Shown here piece by piece: positions 48,190 through 61,051 of a stretch of 64,000 nt of DNA. The notes under the pieces are model-generated. The model saw only the letters and a program-made list of their open reading frames with translations, did not search any database and was not told the DNA's origin. Source of the DNA: Kudoa neothunni (Eukaryota; Cnidaria); the NCBI GenBank assembly GCA_964304625.1, contig OZ199839.1, forward strand, positions 11,532,001 through 11,596,000, written 5' to 3'. The translations under genes were made by a program, and so were the position numbers. Every line of letters starts with the position of its first letter. Positions within the stretch are counted from its first letter, which is position 1.

Positions 48190-50060
48190 GCCTTCGCTGG
48201 TTTTGGAAAAATTTTATTATTTTATATTTCTCAATTAACGGCCTAACTCAATTTTTATTTCTGTCCTTCATTTCGTCACCAATTGAAAACAAAAATCTCA
48301 ACGCGTCTGAAAAGTTACGAACCACACGTCGCTTCTAAATATCCATAAAAAACATAATTAATTACAAAATTTTTTATTTATATTCATAATAGTTAAAGAA
48401 ATGTTTTGAAAAGTTAAAGAGATAAATAATTTATTATAATCATATATGTAAATTAATTTTTAAATATTTCTTCAAATTACGAACCGCACGTGTTACACTG
48501 AATGTCAACGACTTCTAAATTATATTTATTACTTTATGATAATCAAAATAGTCTGTAATATTTTTAGAATATAATGGCACATTAGAATTCAAACTTTCAA
48601 AATTAAACAATATTTTAGTTTTTTGTGGTCGAATTTTCTACAAAATCCAGCCATATGAGCTTAACTAAAGCATAAATATCTACCAAAAAAATATATAAAC
48701 TAAACATCTTATTTTATCATAATAAACCATAATCAAATTTATTTATTTTATTAAAAAGAACAGCAAAATAATTGGTGATGAAAAGATTAAAACAAATGCG
48801 CAAAAAGGTGTATTTAGATGCGACAGGTTCTACAAATACCTAATATCTTCTATTATTAACTCGGATCTTTCTAACCTATCAAGAAGGAAAATATCTGATT
48901 AATTATAGACAATGATAAGTAACGATTCAAATCCTAATATAATACAGACTTAACTAACACTGTTAGGGAATGAATCAGAAGGTTTCATAAAATTTACAAT
49001 TAAATTTTGTGGGAATTTAGTAATCCTGTCCAACATCTATAATAGTAAAAAAATTATTGTAAACGAATAGACGAAAATAAGCTAAGTTTAGCGATAGAAA
49101 TGAAATAAACGTGCCCTTTACAAAAACCACAGTGTTTTTCTTTCTCCCATAGTTATGTACGGTTTTTTTCTTTTGAGTCTACATATTCATAGTTAATAGA
49201 TATACCAATATTTTTAATTTAAGTTGCAAAAGCTCAACTTTATTAATTAATAAATAGTAAAAATTGTTTATACATCAACTAAACAATTCTCTAAGTAGAA
49301 TTTCAAAAATGCGTGCTTATATGACATTGTTTATGTTCGATTAACTGGAACTAAAATTGCTGGTCCAAAATTTTTCAGATAATCGTGGTTCGACTGACTG
49401 CATATCGAGAGAAAACTAGATTGAAATAAAAAAATTATATAAATTTTTCAAAAAAACTAGGCGAAGTTTAAGAATTTTGTGAAAATAGTAAATTTGTGGT
49501 GATTGGCTAAATATCCTACCTTTTTAAATAGAATAATGACATTAATTAAATCATAAATGTGTTTCTAAGACAAAATAAATATGGAATTGTTTCGTCTACA
49601 TCTACATCTACATACTGAAATATAGTAAGTCGAAAATAAATCAACGGCATCGAATCAGGTACTCTAAATTAGATTGATTTATTGAGAAAACAATTTATAA
49701 GATCAGCGCACACACGATTACTCGACTTGGTTAACACAGCTAAGTAAACAAATAGCGGGCATCTTACCGGTGATTGTAATACAACCAATGCAATACACAC
49801 CTCTAACATTGAAATTAGGCGCTGGCTATTCTTACGACAGTGAATATCATTTTTCCTACTTTAGATATTTCTAATCTGAATTTGAAAATGTGTGAATACA
49901 TTTTTTTCATGTAGAATTTTTACTATTTATAAATTAATGTTAGTTATCTTAGTTCATACGTTTTTGGAATTATCCATTGCATTCACCTAATTATTACGAT
50001 AATAAACCAGTTATTTTTACATTTATAACAATTTATGTATATTTAAACCACAAGTTTACC
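48190..50060. other. gene-free stretch, second copy
   Basis: Corresponds to 8805-10675. No gene seen. Confidence 0.5.
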
Positions 50061-51156
50061 TCAGTTGTGACGATGTAACTTTATTTGCACATGATCTCAT
50101 TGATTGGTCCACGTGTTGACGTTATGATCTGACACGAATTAATTGTATGAACTGTTATCATTTTATAAAATGTTTACATCATAATTTAGCAAGTATTGAT
50201 GATTTTTTTTAATTTTAAATAAAATAGACTCAGCCGAAAAAATTATACGCCACCAGTTGATAATGAATGCTATGTAACATTAAAATATAAATCATAAAAC
50301 AAACATAATCAGGAACCTATATTTGGTCATTTTTATAATCCCTTAAGTTTTTATCAAAAATATATATTAAAATATTTTTAATCAGGAGTCCAACAATAGT
50401 TAATCTGCTTCCCCTAGGTCTTTCGACAAATTTGACGTTGGATTGAATAGGTATATCTCTAAAAATATTATTATAAGCAACCTCAAATTATTTACTTTTA
50501 TATTTATTATGATTCTTTTTTTGATTTAACATTTGGTTGCAGTTATGTAGGTAAATACATTGCTATCATCTAATATTATGTGGATTTACGCGTTTTCTTC
50601 AGTATAATCATCAACATAACTTAACTTTTATATTATATTAATAAAATTCACTCTCAGTTTTAGGAGATATAATTTTTTTGGGAACGTTTGTGTTGGAATT
50701 CGTGCTGTGACTACCACATTACATTGGTCCAACTTGATCAGTTTATATAGGTTTTATATCTGCATTTAAGTTACTCGAGGGGATAGGATAGATTTGGTTA
50801 ATTCATATTTGTAAATGCCTTAAAATTGTATCACATTATTTTCAAAATAATTTATCGCATTTATGATCAATTTCATCTTTGGTCCACATTGGTGGAAACT
50901 ATCAATAAGCGCTTCATTTTTTCTAACGCCATAGGGGAAGGATTAATACTAAGAAAAGTGCCAAAAAATTAAAAACCTATACTGCAATTTATTATCTTAA
51001 TTTAAAAAAATACGCTTTTTGAATAACATAGATGTTTTATAGACCTTTAAAATTAGACTTAGTAACGCTCTCAATAATCTGATGAAGTCATAGAGCATTG
51101 ACACGTGGACCAATCAATGAGTTCATGTGTAAATAAAGTTACATTATCGCAATTAG
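50061..51156. mobile_element. 1.1-kb long-TIR element, second copy
   Basis: Corresponds to 10676-11771, with the same roughly 60-bp inverted ends carrying CTCATTGATTGGTCCACGTG. Confidence 0.65.
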
Positions 51157-51519
51157 GAAAACCTGCTGATTTGAATATGCGTAAACAGCAAAAAGAAAGA
51201 AAAAGAATAGATCTTTGGTCTTAGTGAATGATAGGAAGTCAGCAAAAATGCCCACAACTTACAAATTAATTGGATTAAAATAACAATTTGTAAAACCTGA
51301 AAATTCTATAACATTTTCAAACTCAGATTTGAAACATCTAACGAAGGAAAAAAGACATTCATTGTCACAAGAATAACCACTCGCTTAAAATTATCTAACT
51401 TCAACATTTTAGCTTAATAACAACCAAAATACATCAGAAACAGCATCGCAAAAGTACAGAAACAAATTTATAATTTCAAAAGAATTAAATAACGATGGGG
51501 GAATATGACATACAGTTGG

Positions 51520-52206
51520 TTAGATTGGTTGAATTTTAAAATGAAGACTGATCAACGAAAATACGAAACATTTCAAATCTTGAATCAGGTAATAGAACAA
51601 TGTCAACCCCTCAGGATCACTAAAAGTTATTGTTATGGCAACAATGTCACAATAACGAAAATTATTACTTTGATTTGTTTACATCATTAAGCGTTCCAAT
51701 TTTGTCGGTGGCGAATGAGATATGAGTTGAGCCGCACACAATTTCCAATTCCTAATCGCTGTATCAACAACACCAACCACACAATCAATCATTTACTTGG
51801 AGAGCTTCTTCTTTTGGTTTAGGCCAATTTTCGTCACTTTCATCCAGAATCTACACACAAACACACATATCAATTGATACTCCAAATGGATCCATTAAAA
51901 TCACCTGAGATTCAACGATAATGCGTCTGAACTCATTCATGACAGGTTTACGAACAAAAACCTATAAATTCAATTATTTGTACACATTCCCAGCCATACA
52001 ATAAGTTTACATTTTTACTAATGCAACGTTCTTTTCGATAGTTGGATGAATTGGAATAACGTAACAAGCCTACCGCATGATTATACATTGCTATTGGATG
52101 TGATCAGCTCAATTTTACCGTCAGGTCTCAGCTCAAACTTTAGATATTCGAGACCGTATTTACCGCTGTGGCCAACGTAATACCTCAAATAGAAATCCTC
52201 CTCCAT
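51520..52206 (-). CDS. mago: Mago nashi homologue, second copy
   Basis: Exons 52119-52206, 52011-52069, 51905-51961, 51797-51850, 51669-51751 and 51520-51619, identical to the first copy with the same five short introns. It encodes the same 146 residues. mago is normally single-copy in animals, so an exact second copy beside a gap supports an assembly duplicate. Confidence 0.95.
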
Positions 52207-53001
52207 GCTCGATAGTGTCCTGATCGTGTGCGCATGCTTACGCACATCGTAATATGCGTAGGCATTGTCCAGATGCTTTCCAAACCAACCTGAATCTTAA
52301 ATTTACTAATTTTACGATTAAAATTTTTTGAATATTTTCAATTTACTCGAAAAACAACAAAATTCTTGAAATGTTTTTAAAAATAAACCCTGCGCATTCA
52401 CACGAAATCAGAGGAAATGTCAGTAGTTGCATTTCGGTGTAAATAAATTTAATATGAATTTAATTAATTAGAATTTAATTAATTAGAATTTAATTAATTA
52501 GAATTTAATTTGCGACTTGTCAAGCGCAAACAATGACGCATGTAAACGTATTAAAAACTAAGAATAAAGTGTTTCCAATCTTATTTCGATCGCGTCCTAC
52601 TTTTTCTTAAAAAATTCCCTGCCTCACCTCTTCAAAAGTATTGATTTTTTTAAATTAACCTTCCCTGTACTGCTCGGAAAAAATCACACGCGTTCCGATG
52701 AGGTCCGGACGGATCCCAGAAAAAACTATTTGGATGGCCTTTAATTTTTGTGTCTTGCATTAAACAATTTTTCAACTATTTATCAGCCAAAGTACAGTAT
52801 AGCGATGGGAGTCGGTATATTTCGCGAGAATTCGGCTAGAAGTTCGTAGCGTAAAAAAACATATTTAGTAATGTAAATAAATTTAATTAATAAGATATAC
52901 ATATATATATATATATATTGGAAGTGTATTATCTGTAATATTTTTTTAAATTGGTGTTCAGCCAAATAGGAACCTATTAGCTCCAATTTTTGTTAGCAAT
53001 A
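52207..53001. other. upstream region of mago, second copy
   Basis: Corresponds to 12822-13616: 15-bp tandem repeat at 52456-52510 and piggyBac-like terminus at 52655. No gene seen. Confidence 0.5.
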
Positions 53002-53766
53002 CAGTAAGTAACCAATTTCACGCACTTTTTCGGGTGCCTCTTGTTTATTATTTAGTTAGGTCAATATTTAATGCCATAAAACCGCTAATGTATCGCATTT
53101 TTAAATATTTATTATCTCGACTCCTAATGGCATCCTAGAGATGAAAAATAAAATAATCAAAACCTATAAATGTTTGCAGAATCTAAACATAGAAATTATT
53201 TACGTGTAGCACAATTTAACTCTTTTGATGAAGATGTATATGAGTGGTGCATTAGGCGGATACGAAGCAAAAAGATTGTAGTAAGCGTTGTCACGATAAT
53301 CATCCAGAGAAATCAGTTGGTAAAAGAAAAAGGTTTACCTTCGTGTGCAATTTGTGGAGGGTTCCGTTGTTAACAAAAATCAAATTTTATTAGCTAATCC
53401 GATGATGCTACACCTGAAATTACCTCAGAGTAGACCAATCAAATCAAAACTTTTTTTAAAAGATACTCTGAAAATTTTATCTACAATGTAGACGAAACTG
53501 CCTTATTCTACTGATAACAACAAGAAGAATATTGCATAGATCGTTGAAAAATATTTTTGTGCTGTTAATGCATTTATCGAGTTTTAAGTATCGTTTAAAA
53601 ATTGAGGTATAGTTAACTAGTCTTTATAAAAGAAATTCAGTCATTATTAAATGCTAATTTTTTTCTGAAATAATTGCGTCTGCGAGTGGGTGAAATTGGA
53701 TGTGATCGGTTTTATGCACTTTTTTTCTTGGTCCCGAAGGGATTACGTGAAATTGGTTTCTTACTG
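53002..53766 (+). mobile_element. decayed pogo/Tigger element, second copy
   Basis: Same TIRs, TA flanks, HTH remnant (53170-53373) and NVDETALFY motif as 13617-14381. Confidence 0.8.
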
Positions 53767-53863
53767 TAATCGTATTTATCCAATGAATTATTGAGTTAAT
53801 ATTTTTGTGCTTTTGATAATCCATCTTCGTCTCAATTCTGCTATTTTGATTGTTTGCTATTAA

Positions 53864-55334
53864 ATGAAACTGTGCTTTTTCAAAATATTTGTTGTGCTAT
53901 ATTTCCCAAATTTGTTTGCAGGTATATAAACATATTCATCATATTCTGATAATATGTTAGATCCCATATTACCCTCTTACGAAAGAGATGAGGGAGATTG
54001 GCCTGTCGGTGTACAAATAAGTATGGACAATGTCATTGATAGATGGTTCATTGACATCCAAGATGCTAAATGCAAACCTCTCGAATACCGAGGTATCAAA
54101 GGAAACTATAATAATTTCGCCTCAAAGGGACTATGTGAACTTCACGGTATTTTTCTAAATTAGTGTAAATTTCTGATAATATCTTGCAGGAACGTTGACA
54201 ACAAAAGAAAAAATTCAAGGATGCAAAAAACCCATGCATCCAGGACATTGCGTAAAAAACACACAAACAAGTAATCAATTCTACTTTGATCAAACAAACG
54301 CCAAATGTGTTTCGTTCCCATATAATGGATGTGGGGGGAGCTTTAATCGTTACATTGATGAAAAAGAATGCAAATTATATTGCTTAAGTAAAAAAATATG
54401 AACATTTCCATTGGACTAAATAATTTTTGTAGATAAAAGGAATGGCGGGCTTACAAATTCTGATGATGACAAAATAAAAGCAGCCGATCCTGAGATCATA
54501 TTCGCAGTACCAAATACATTGGATTGCGAACTTAGACCTGATGTTAAAGACAAAGATCCAAACACAGCAATTATTGCTGATAGAGAGAAAAACAAGTGTG
54601 CTTATGCAGCAGTCTCATTAGACTCAAACACAAGAGGGATATTCAATTCGTTTGGCGAATGTGTCAAAACATGTTTTCGTATAATTATTATTCATAATAT
54701 CTTCGTCTTACATAATCTAGCATATCCAAATACACAATCTACTGGTGATGGTGTAACGCAATATAACAGGAGAATAGCTGCATGCGACATTGGTCCAACT
54801 CAAGTTGCTATAGATAACCCAGATGACCCATCAGCTGATATTGAGTTCCGATATTATTATGATCGTGAGAGAAAAGTGTGTAAACGCATGGAAACCAAAC
54901 GAGCTACAGTATCATCCGTCTTTGTTCCAACAAAAAATGATTTTCCAACTATGGAAATGTGTCATAGTTATTGCGGAGCGGGTACTTACGTTGATTCATT
55001 AAAAAAATTAAATTATAAAGTCTTTCTATGGTTATATCGGATTAAAAATTATTTTGAATTCGGAATAAATTTAGAAAAGTATAAAAAAGAAATTGTGATC
55101 GAAGAAACCTGCGTTAAAGACAAAATGGGTGAAATCGGCAAAAACGAAAATGCATTCAAAGTTAAAAGATTCTATTATGATGCATCTAATAAGAAATGCA
55201 AAGCTTTTTATTACAAAGGATATGATGGGAACTCTAACAATTTTAAAACGGGGAATGAATGCATGGCGATCTGTGGTGGTCATTACAACAATGGAGACCC
55301 AATTATTGTAGAGGATATTCCTCAAACAGTATAG
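53864..55334 (+). CDS. secreted five-Kunitz protein, second copy
   Basis: Exons 53864-53921, 53961-54146, 54190-54387, 54433-54678, 54721-54981 and 55075-55334, identical to the first copy. Signal peptide, one canonical Kunitz domain and four cysteine-depleted ones as described there. AATAAA at 55444. Confidence 0.9.
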
Positions 55335-55766
55335 GTATCATTCATATCGCCTTTTCTTTTCGAAATCATTATAAATTCAATCAATCAACTCTTTACTTCT
55401 TGATTTCTTATATATAAATTATTATATACAATTTTTGAGCATTAATAAACTTCAAACAAATTATTTAGTAGGTTTGTAATGTTACGAGTGTGTGTTTTTT
55501 AACTTGAGAAATACCTTCTTTGTGATCTAGTTTTGCGTTTCTGTTTAACCACCAATAGAGTATCAATTTCTTTATTATCAAAGCATTATTTTTACGGGAA
55601 AATAGCAAATAATAAACTGACATGTTTTGTTGTAATGTCACATAGTCGCACTATTTCTACCGCCTAATAATTTGTAACTCTAAGTTAACTCTCACCACGA
55701 ATAACATATTTAAAAATAAACTAAGTAAAATATAAAACCTTCAATAAAAATGGTTAATTCTTCACG

Positions 55767-55925
55767 TAAATATGATGATGATGATGATGTAAATATGATG
55801 ATGTAAATATGATGATGTAAATATGATGATGATGATGTAAATATGATGATGTAAATATGATGATGATGATGATGTAAATATGATGATGATGATGATGATG
55901 ATGTAAATATGATGATGTAAATATG
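55767..55925. repeat. compound microsatellite, second copy
   Basis: GTAAATAT(GAT)n pattern identical to 16382-16540. Confidence 0.9.
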
Positions 55926-56524
55926 TGCCAGGAAATTACTAACGTTTAGGGTAACTCAAACATAAATCGGCTACCTGTATGACAATAAACCATTAGACAA
56001 TCACGTCATTATAACAACAGTAGCGCGAACTATTCAGTGTTGCTTGGGAGCGATTTCGCTTAGTGATGTTTCTTAATTATATTCAAAAAATATATTAATG
56101 TTTCAAATTAACTTATAGAAGCGGTAAAACTAAAAAAATTTAAAGGATCATAATTGAAGACTTGGATTTTTAAATTTTAATCCTGATCATTGTAGAACAA
56201 GGATGTACTAATCCCGGTGTTCTTTTAACGGTATCGTGGCGTGGTCCGGCGATAAATAATTTAAGGTCTGCATCATACTTTTCTGCATTCTCAATTTATA
56301 TAAATTACCGTAAACTGTCTTACAAAACGTCATTTTCCCCCCGGGGATTTTTCAAAGCCGATTCTGATCCGGCTCAAAAAGTTTAAGCCACACTTTTTGG
56401 GTAAGTAACCAAAGATATAAAGATAGAACAAAATCTAGGAAATTGATTTTTATTACTCAAATTAATCTCTTGGTCTGGCACCAACTTCAGTGCCCTCTTT
56501 CTCAAAAACACATAAAAATCGTGT

Positions 56525-56631
56525 CAATATCAACCTAATTATTTTAAATAATAAGGAATATAAATAAACCGCTCGCACTGAATTTAATCATTGAAAATTC
56601 AACTTTACGATCGATTTCAACTAAATCTAAG
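56525..56631. repeat. single 107-bp unit
   Basis: One copy of the unit that is doubled at 17140-17353. Confidence 0.9.
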
Positions 56632-58074
56632 GACATTTGCTTTTTGACAATACAGTAGCGCAGGGTTATTACTAGGGGTTAAGATCGGTTTTGGTTTTAA
56701 AAATTTGTTTTTTAATTAATATAATTTAGCTTCTAATATTAATATATGCTGTATTTTAAACAACGAATGACTAAAATAATAATCAATCACATTTTATATA
56801 TTTTTGGTAATGGTAAAATATGCGGCACTTATAGGACATCCTCTTACGCATGCTTTTTCGTATTTCTTTTTCACGACTCTTGATAATAAAATAAAAGAAT
56901 ACGGAGAGTAAAAATTCAGCTGAAAATAATAACTTCAAAATTTTGAGAATTATTCATCCGGACGTGGTCGAATGTCGAATACACGTGTAATCTCCATCTT
57001 TTTTCAACAAACATTGAATTATTTTGTTTGTTTCTTAGCTATTATTTCAAAAGTTATTTATTGTTATTATTTAGATTTTTTACTATTGATATATAAACAA
57101 TTTTATACAAACTAACTTTAAAAATAAACTTTTTGCAAATTTCACCAAAATATCTCTTGTTTAACTATAAAAAAATAGTTTTGAATTTTAAAAAATATAT
57201 CTTTATGTTGTACAATTTGTTTTAGTTTATAATTTTTTTTCCTAAATTTCTTATTAGAAAATAAAAATTTATTCAATTTTTATTATTAAAATTCAGAAAC
57301 CTATTCTTTTTAAATGAAAATAATGAGTTTTTTACCTCGCAGTATCTGTAATATATCGGAAAAAAAATAATACGCTAAAATCTTATTGTTTTATAAGATT
57401 TTTTATGTGTCAAAATTTAGTCACAAATTCGGCAAAATATAGGAATTGAGAATTTTCCAAAGTTAAAACACAAAATATGATGAACCATTATTATTTTTAT
57501 TGGTACACATATAGCAGGGTGAAACCAATAAATTTATAAAAATAACAATTCTTTGAATTTATAATAACAATATTTTGCGTTCATCGAATGTTATACTAAA
57601 TACACACGTAAGAATTCTTCTAATAAAGTAATAATTTCATATAATCCATCTTAAGTTATTTACCTATTGAAAGTAAATATTTATCTAAAATATAGTGTTT
57701 ATTTATTATTAAAAAACTTGTCACTTCTAAAAAAATTGAAAAAATTCATTTTGAGAGCACGTAGTTATTTTCTCGTTTTGAAACCATTCACATTTAAAAC
57801 CAACAAAAAAATGTATAGCTAAATTTGATATTGTAAAATTTGTTTTTATAAGGTATTGGACGCATTTCCCTTATAATATTAGGATTAGCACGACATCCAA
57901 AAACTATATAATATTAAGGAACAACGCGCGTACTCGATTATATTCCAGTTAGTGTTGGTCTCTCTGTAGCGCATCTTACGCCAGGCCTCGTAGACATAAC
58001 AACATCGATATAAAAAATATCATTGTCGGACGTTTGACACCATTTGGAGTTTTGGGTTTACGACAATCATCTAT

Positions 58075-58675
58075 ATGAGTCAAATCAATTCAACAATATT
58101 TAAATCACCAATTAACATTATTACATCATTGAATTCATTTTTCCATGAACGTAACACGGATACATCATACGAGAAAATTATTATTGCACAATGCGTGGAG
58201 CGAATAAATTTCCTAATAATGAAAAATCATATAAACATTCTATTTAAATGCTAAAACAAGTTAAATGAAGAAAATTGAATATTTACTCCGCTAAATTACA
58301 AGAATGAAGAGGTTTGGTTTTTCTTAAGTAACGTCTTATATCACTGGTTCCTAAAGACCAACTTCTTTTCTTTTTTTTACATTAATTTATAATCCATTTT
58401 CACAATTTTTTGGTCAATTATGTTTTAAAAAGAATTCTTTAAATAGGTAAAAATAATTTTTTTGGACCTATAGACACTTCTTTACACTCCGTATAAAATA
58501 TTCTAAATGTATTTTTATTTATTTCTAGATCATCTTTCTTCATTACGACTACACAAGATTCGTTCAGCTTGAATCATATCAAATGCATGTATCGTATGAT
58601 GAATCTAAAGATTCGATCAAATGGTTGTTAAATGCATTAGTTGATGCTGATCCTTTATTGATGACAAATTTATGA
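58075..58675 (+). CDS. candidate exons of an unrecognised gene, second copy
   Basis: 58075-58254 and 58529-58675 repeat the segments at 18797-18976 and 19251-19397. Confidence 0.3.
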
Positions 58676-59103
58676 ACAATAATAACAGTGAAATATCAAT
58701 GCCTCTAAAAGTGCTTTAACATAACGTTTGAATCTATTTCCCTATTGATATGTATATGTAGGTTTCATCTCTGTCAAATTTCCAGCGTGAAATTAAATAG
58801 GAAAATATGGTATCAATTCAGAATGGAAGCTCTTCTATGAACATTTTAAATTAAATAGTTTATATTATTAGTAAAGATCAATTTTATTCCTATGTGATAA
58901 ATTATGTGGCACAGAGTCCCCAACGTCTCTATTTATTTTGATAAAATTAGGAACTCAATCGTAAACTAATGGATAATTGGCTTAGGTTCAGCCGAAAATT
59001 ATAATAACTGCAAAAATTTTAGATTGGAATCAATAAATGGCAAAATTAGATGCATTATTAAAATTTTTCAGCTCCACATGAAATCTTAATATATTTCTTC
59101 AGT

Positions 59104-59385
59104 TACTTGAAATCTATGAGAATTGAAAGAAAATTACCAATAATAATCGGGTTTTTAAAATCATATGTTACCATAACTAACAACGAAACTTTCAGGCATT
59201 ACTATACTCATAGGAAACCCAACACATCTAATATTGTTTGGGAGGAATTATCCAAAATAAAAATTAGAAGGAGACTGAAGATAAGTAGAGCATTTGTTAT
59301 TGGGCTCACCAAAAAACAATCAATAAAAGTCGAATTAATAATTTTTTTGGATAAAATTTGGATTTATGAATTAAAAAAATTGTGA
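59104..59385 (+). CDS. hypothetical basic frame, second copy
   Basis: Same frame as 19826-20107, opening after the same pyrimidine-rich acceptor. Confidence 0.25.
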   Translation, partial: YLKSMRIERKLPIIIGFLKSYVTITNNETFRHYYTHRKPNTSNIVWEELSKIKIRRRLKISRAFVIGLTKKQSIKVELIIFLDKIWIYELKKL

Positions 59386-60347
59386 CTCATTGAATTTAAT
59401 AAAACTAACATTTTAACAAATCAATAAAATTGTTTTCAAGAAAAATAACATAAAATGTGGAAAATATTAAGATTACGACAAACAAAAGGTAAAAACATAG
59501 TTTCATTCAAAAATACGAGGGAGTTCGGAAGCCTCGGTTTTTTTGCTATTTATAGCCATTGGAATCACTTGTGAAAAGTTAGCTGTTACCTGTGTCACAT
59601 TAAAATTTGTAACGTGCGAGTTGGTGGAAAATTTGAATTAATTGGCCAAGAATGTCGTAAATTAGCATTCATTACTATTATTAAATCAAGAAAAGTACGG
59701 TTTTGGTACATGTGAGATGATTAAGGTATGGTTTTAATAAACAAATTCTCCACTTTAAATTGAAAAAAAACTTTTACACATTTCTTGGAAAAAATATAAT
59801 CGAATATATTTGTGGAATCAAATTTTTAATATCTCATTTATTCTAGAAGATATTCCCATCCATGCTTATAGTTAATCCCTAATGGGGATTAAATGGATCC
59901 ATGAAAATAACCACTTCCTTAACCAAATTCCTTTTGATAAATAATAATAAGTGTGGATTAAGATTATTAGAGGATATTCTTAAAGTGCTTGAGTATTTAT
60001 TATCGGAATATAGAATTGACGATATTTTAATGTATTCGATTTGTATTTGTCTGAACAATTAATGAATTGTTCGAGTTTGGGGAAAATTTACATATATTAT
60101 ATATTTTGATAATATGCCACGAAAAAATTTCTTTGTTTGATTGGTACTTAGGTATGAATTCCATTCTCTAAGCTCATTGTTTCTAATTCGTATATTTGTT
60201 TATATTATATTATTACGTCAAATCTTGGTTTTATAACTTTTTGTTGAATTTATTTCCCTTAGTGAAATTAAAAAATTAATTAATTTTTTTAAGAGTTGCA
60301 AATAATTTAAAAATGAACGATTAACGCTGATAAAATACGAAAATAAA

Positions 60348-61051
60348 ATGAGCCTACGGAATGGAGATGTTTTGTGGCAATTAGGATTCACACCATTGGA
60401 CAGTCATAGGTAATAACAGGACCTGTTAAATATTTCACTAAGATTTTTGTTACGTGTAATGTTTATTCCACCTTATAGGGAATCCCTTTGTTCAATTATT
60501 CATATTTTATATTGATACCTGTATTATCATGATCATCATCCGTGCTTAAAGTTTATTTTTAGCAGGTTAAAGACTTAACTGTAACATGTAAGCTTCAATT
60601 TGAGAGTATGGATGCTTGTTGGATGATTGTATTTGTCTTTACTCATCAATTATTGATAAAATCGTCCAACGCTGGATCAACCATTAAACTATACGTAAAA
60701 ACTTTATGAAAGACTGATTTAAATTATTTATAGACTGGTATTACATTATTACTGAAAGATGGTCTGATTCACATAACACCATTCACATTTGAGAACAACA
60801 TTTCAACTACTCAGAGTATTATTATTAAAATTCAAGATGGAGTGTGTTCATGTATCATCGTCTTTTTATAATTAAATTTCTAATATTCTTAAATTTTAGT
60901 GGAACATGTCAGTAATAATGATGAAATTCTGAGTGCCATAGGACAATGTTTACACCATTCCATACAAAAGTTTGGTCAAATTTATTTCTCACCTTCTTTT
61001 CTGCCTGAAGCCTATTTTGTGTTTCCATCCACCTTTATGAATTCGATGTAA
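60348..61051 (+). CDS. multi-exon gene of unknown function, second copy
   Basis: Exons 60563-60694, 60734-60851 and 60900-61051 repeat those at 21285-21773 with the same phases; the 5' end is equally unresolved. Confidence 0.55.

Larger units (their letters stand above)
55335..58074. other. gene-free stretch, second copy
   Basis: Corresponds to 15950-18796, with the GAT satellite at 55767-55925 and a single 107-bp unit at 56525-56631 instead of two. Confidence 0.5.
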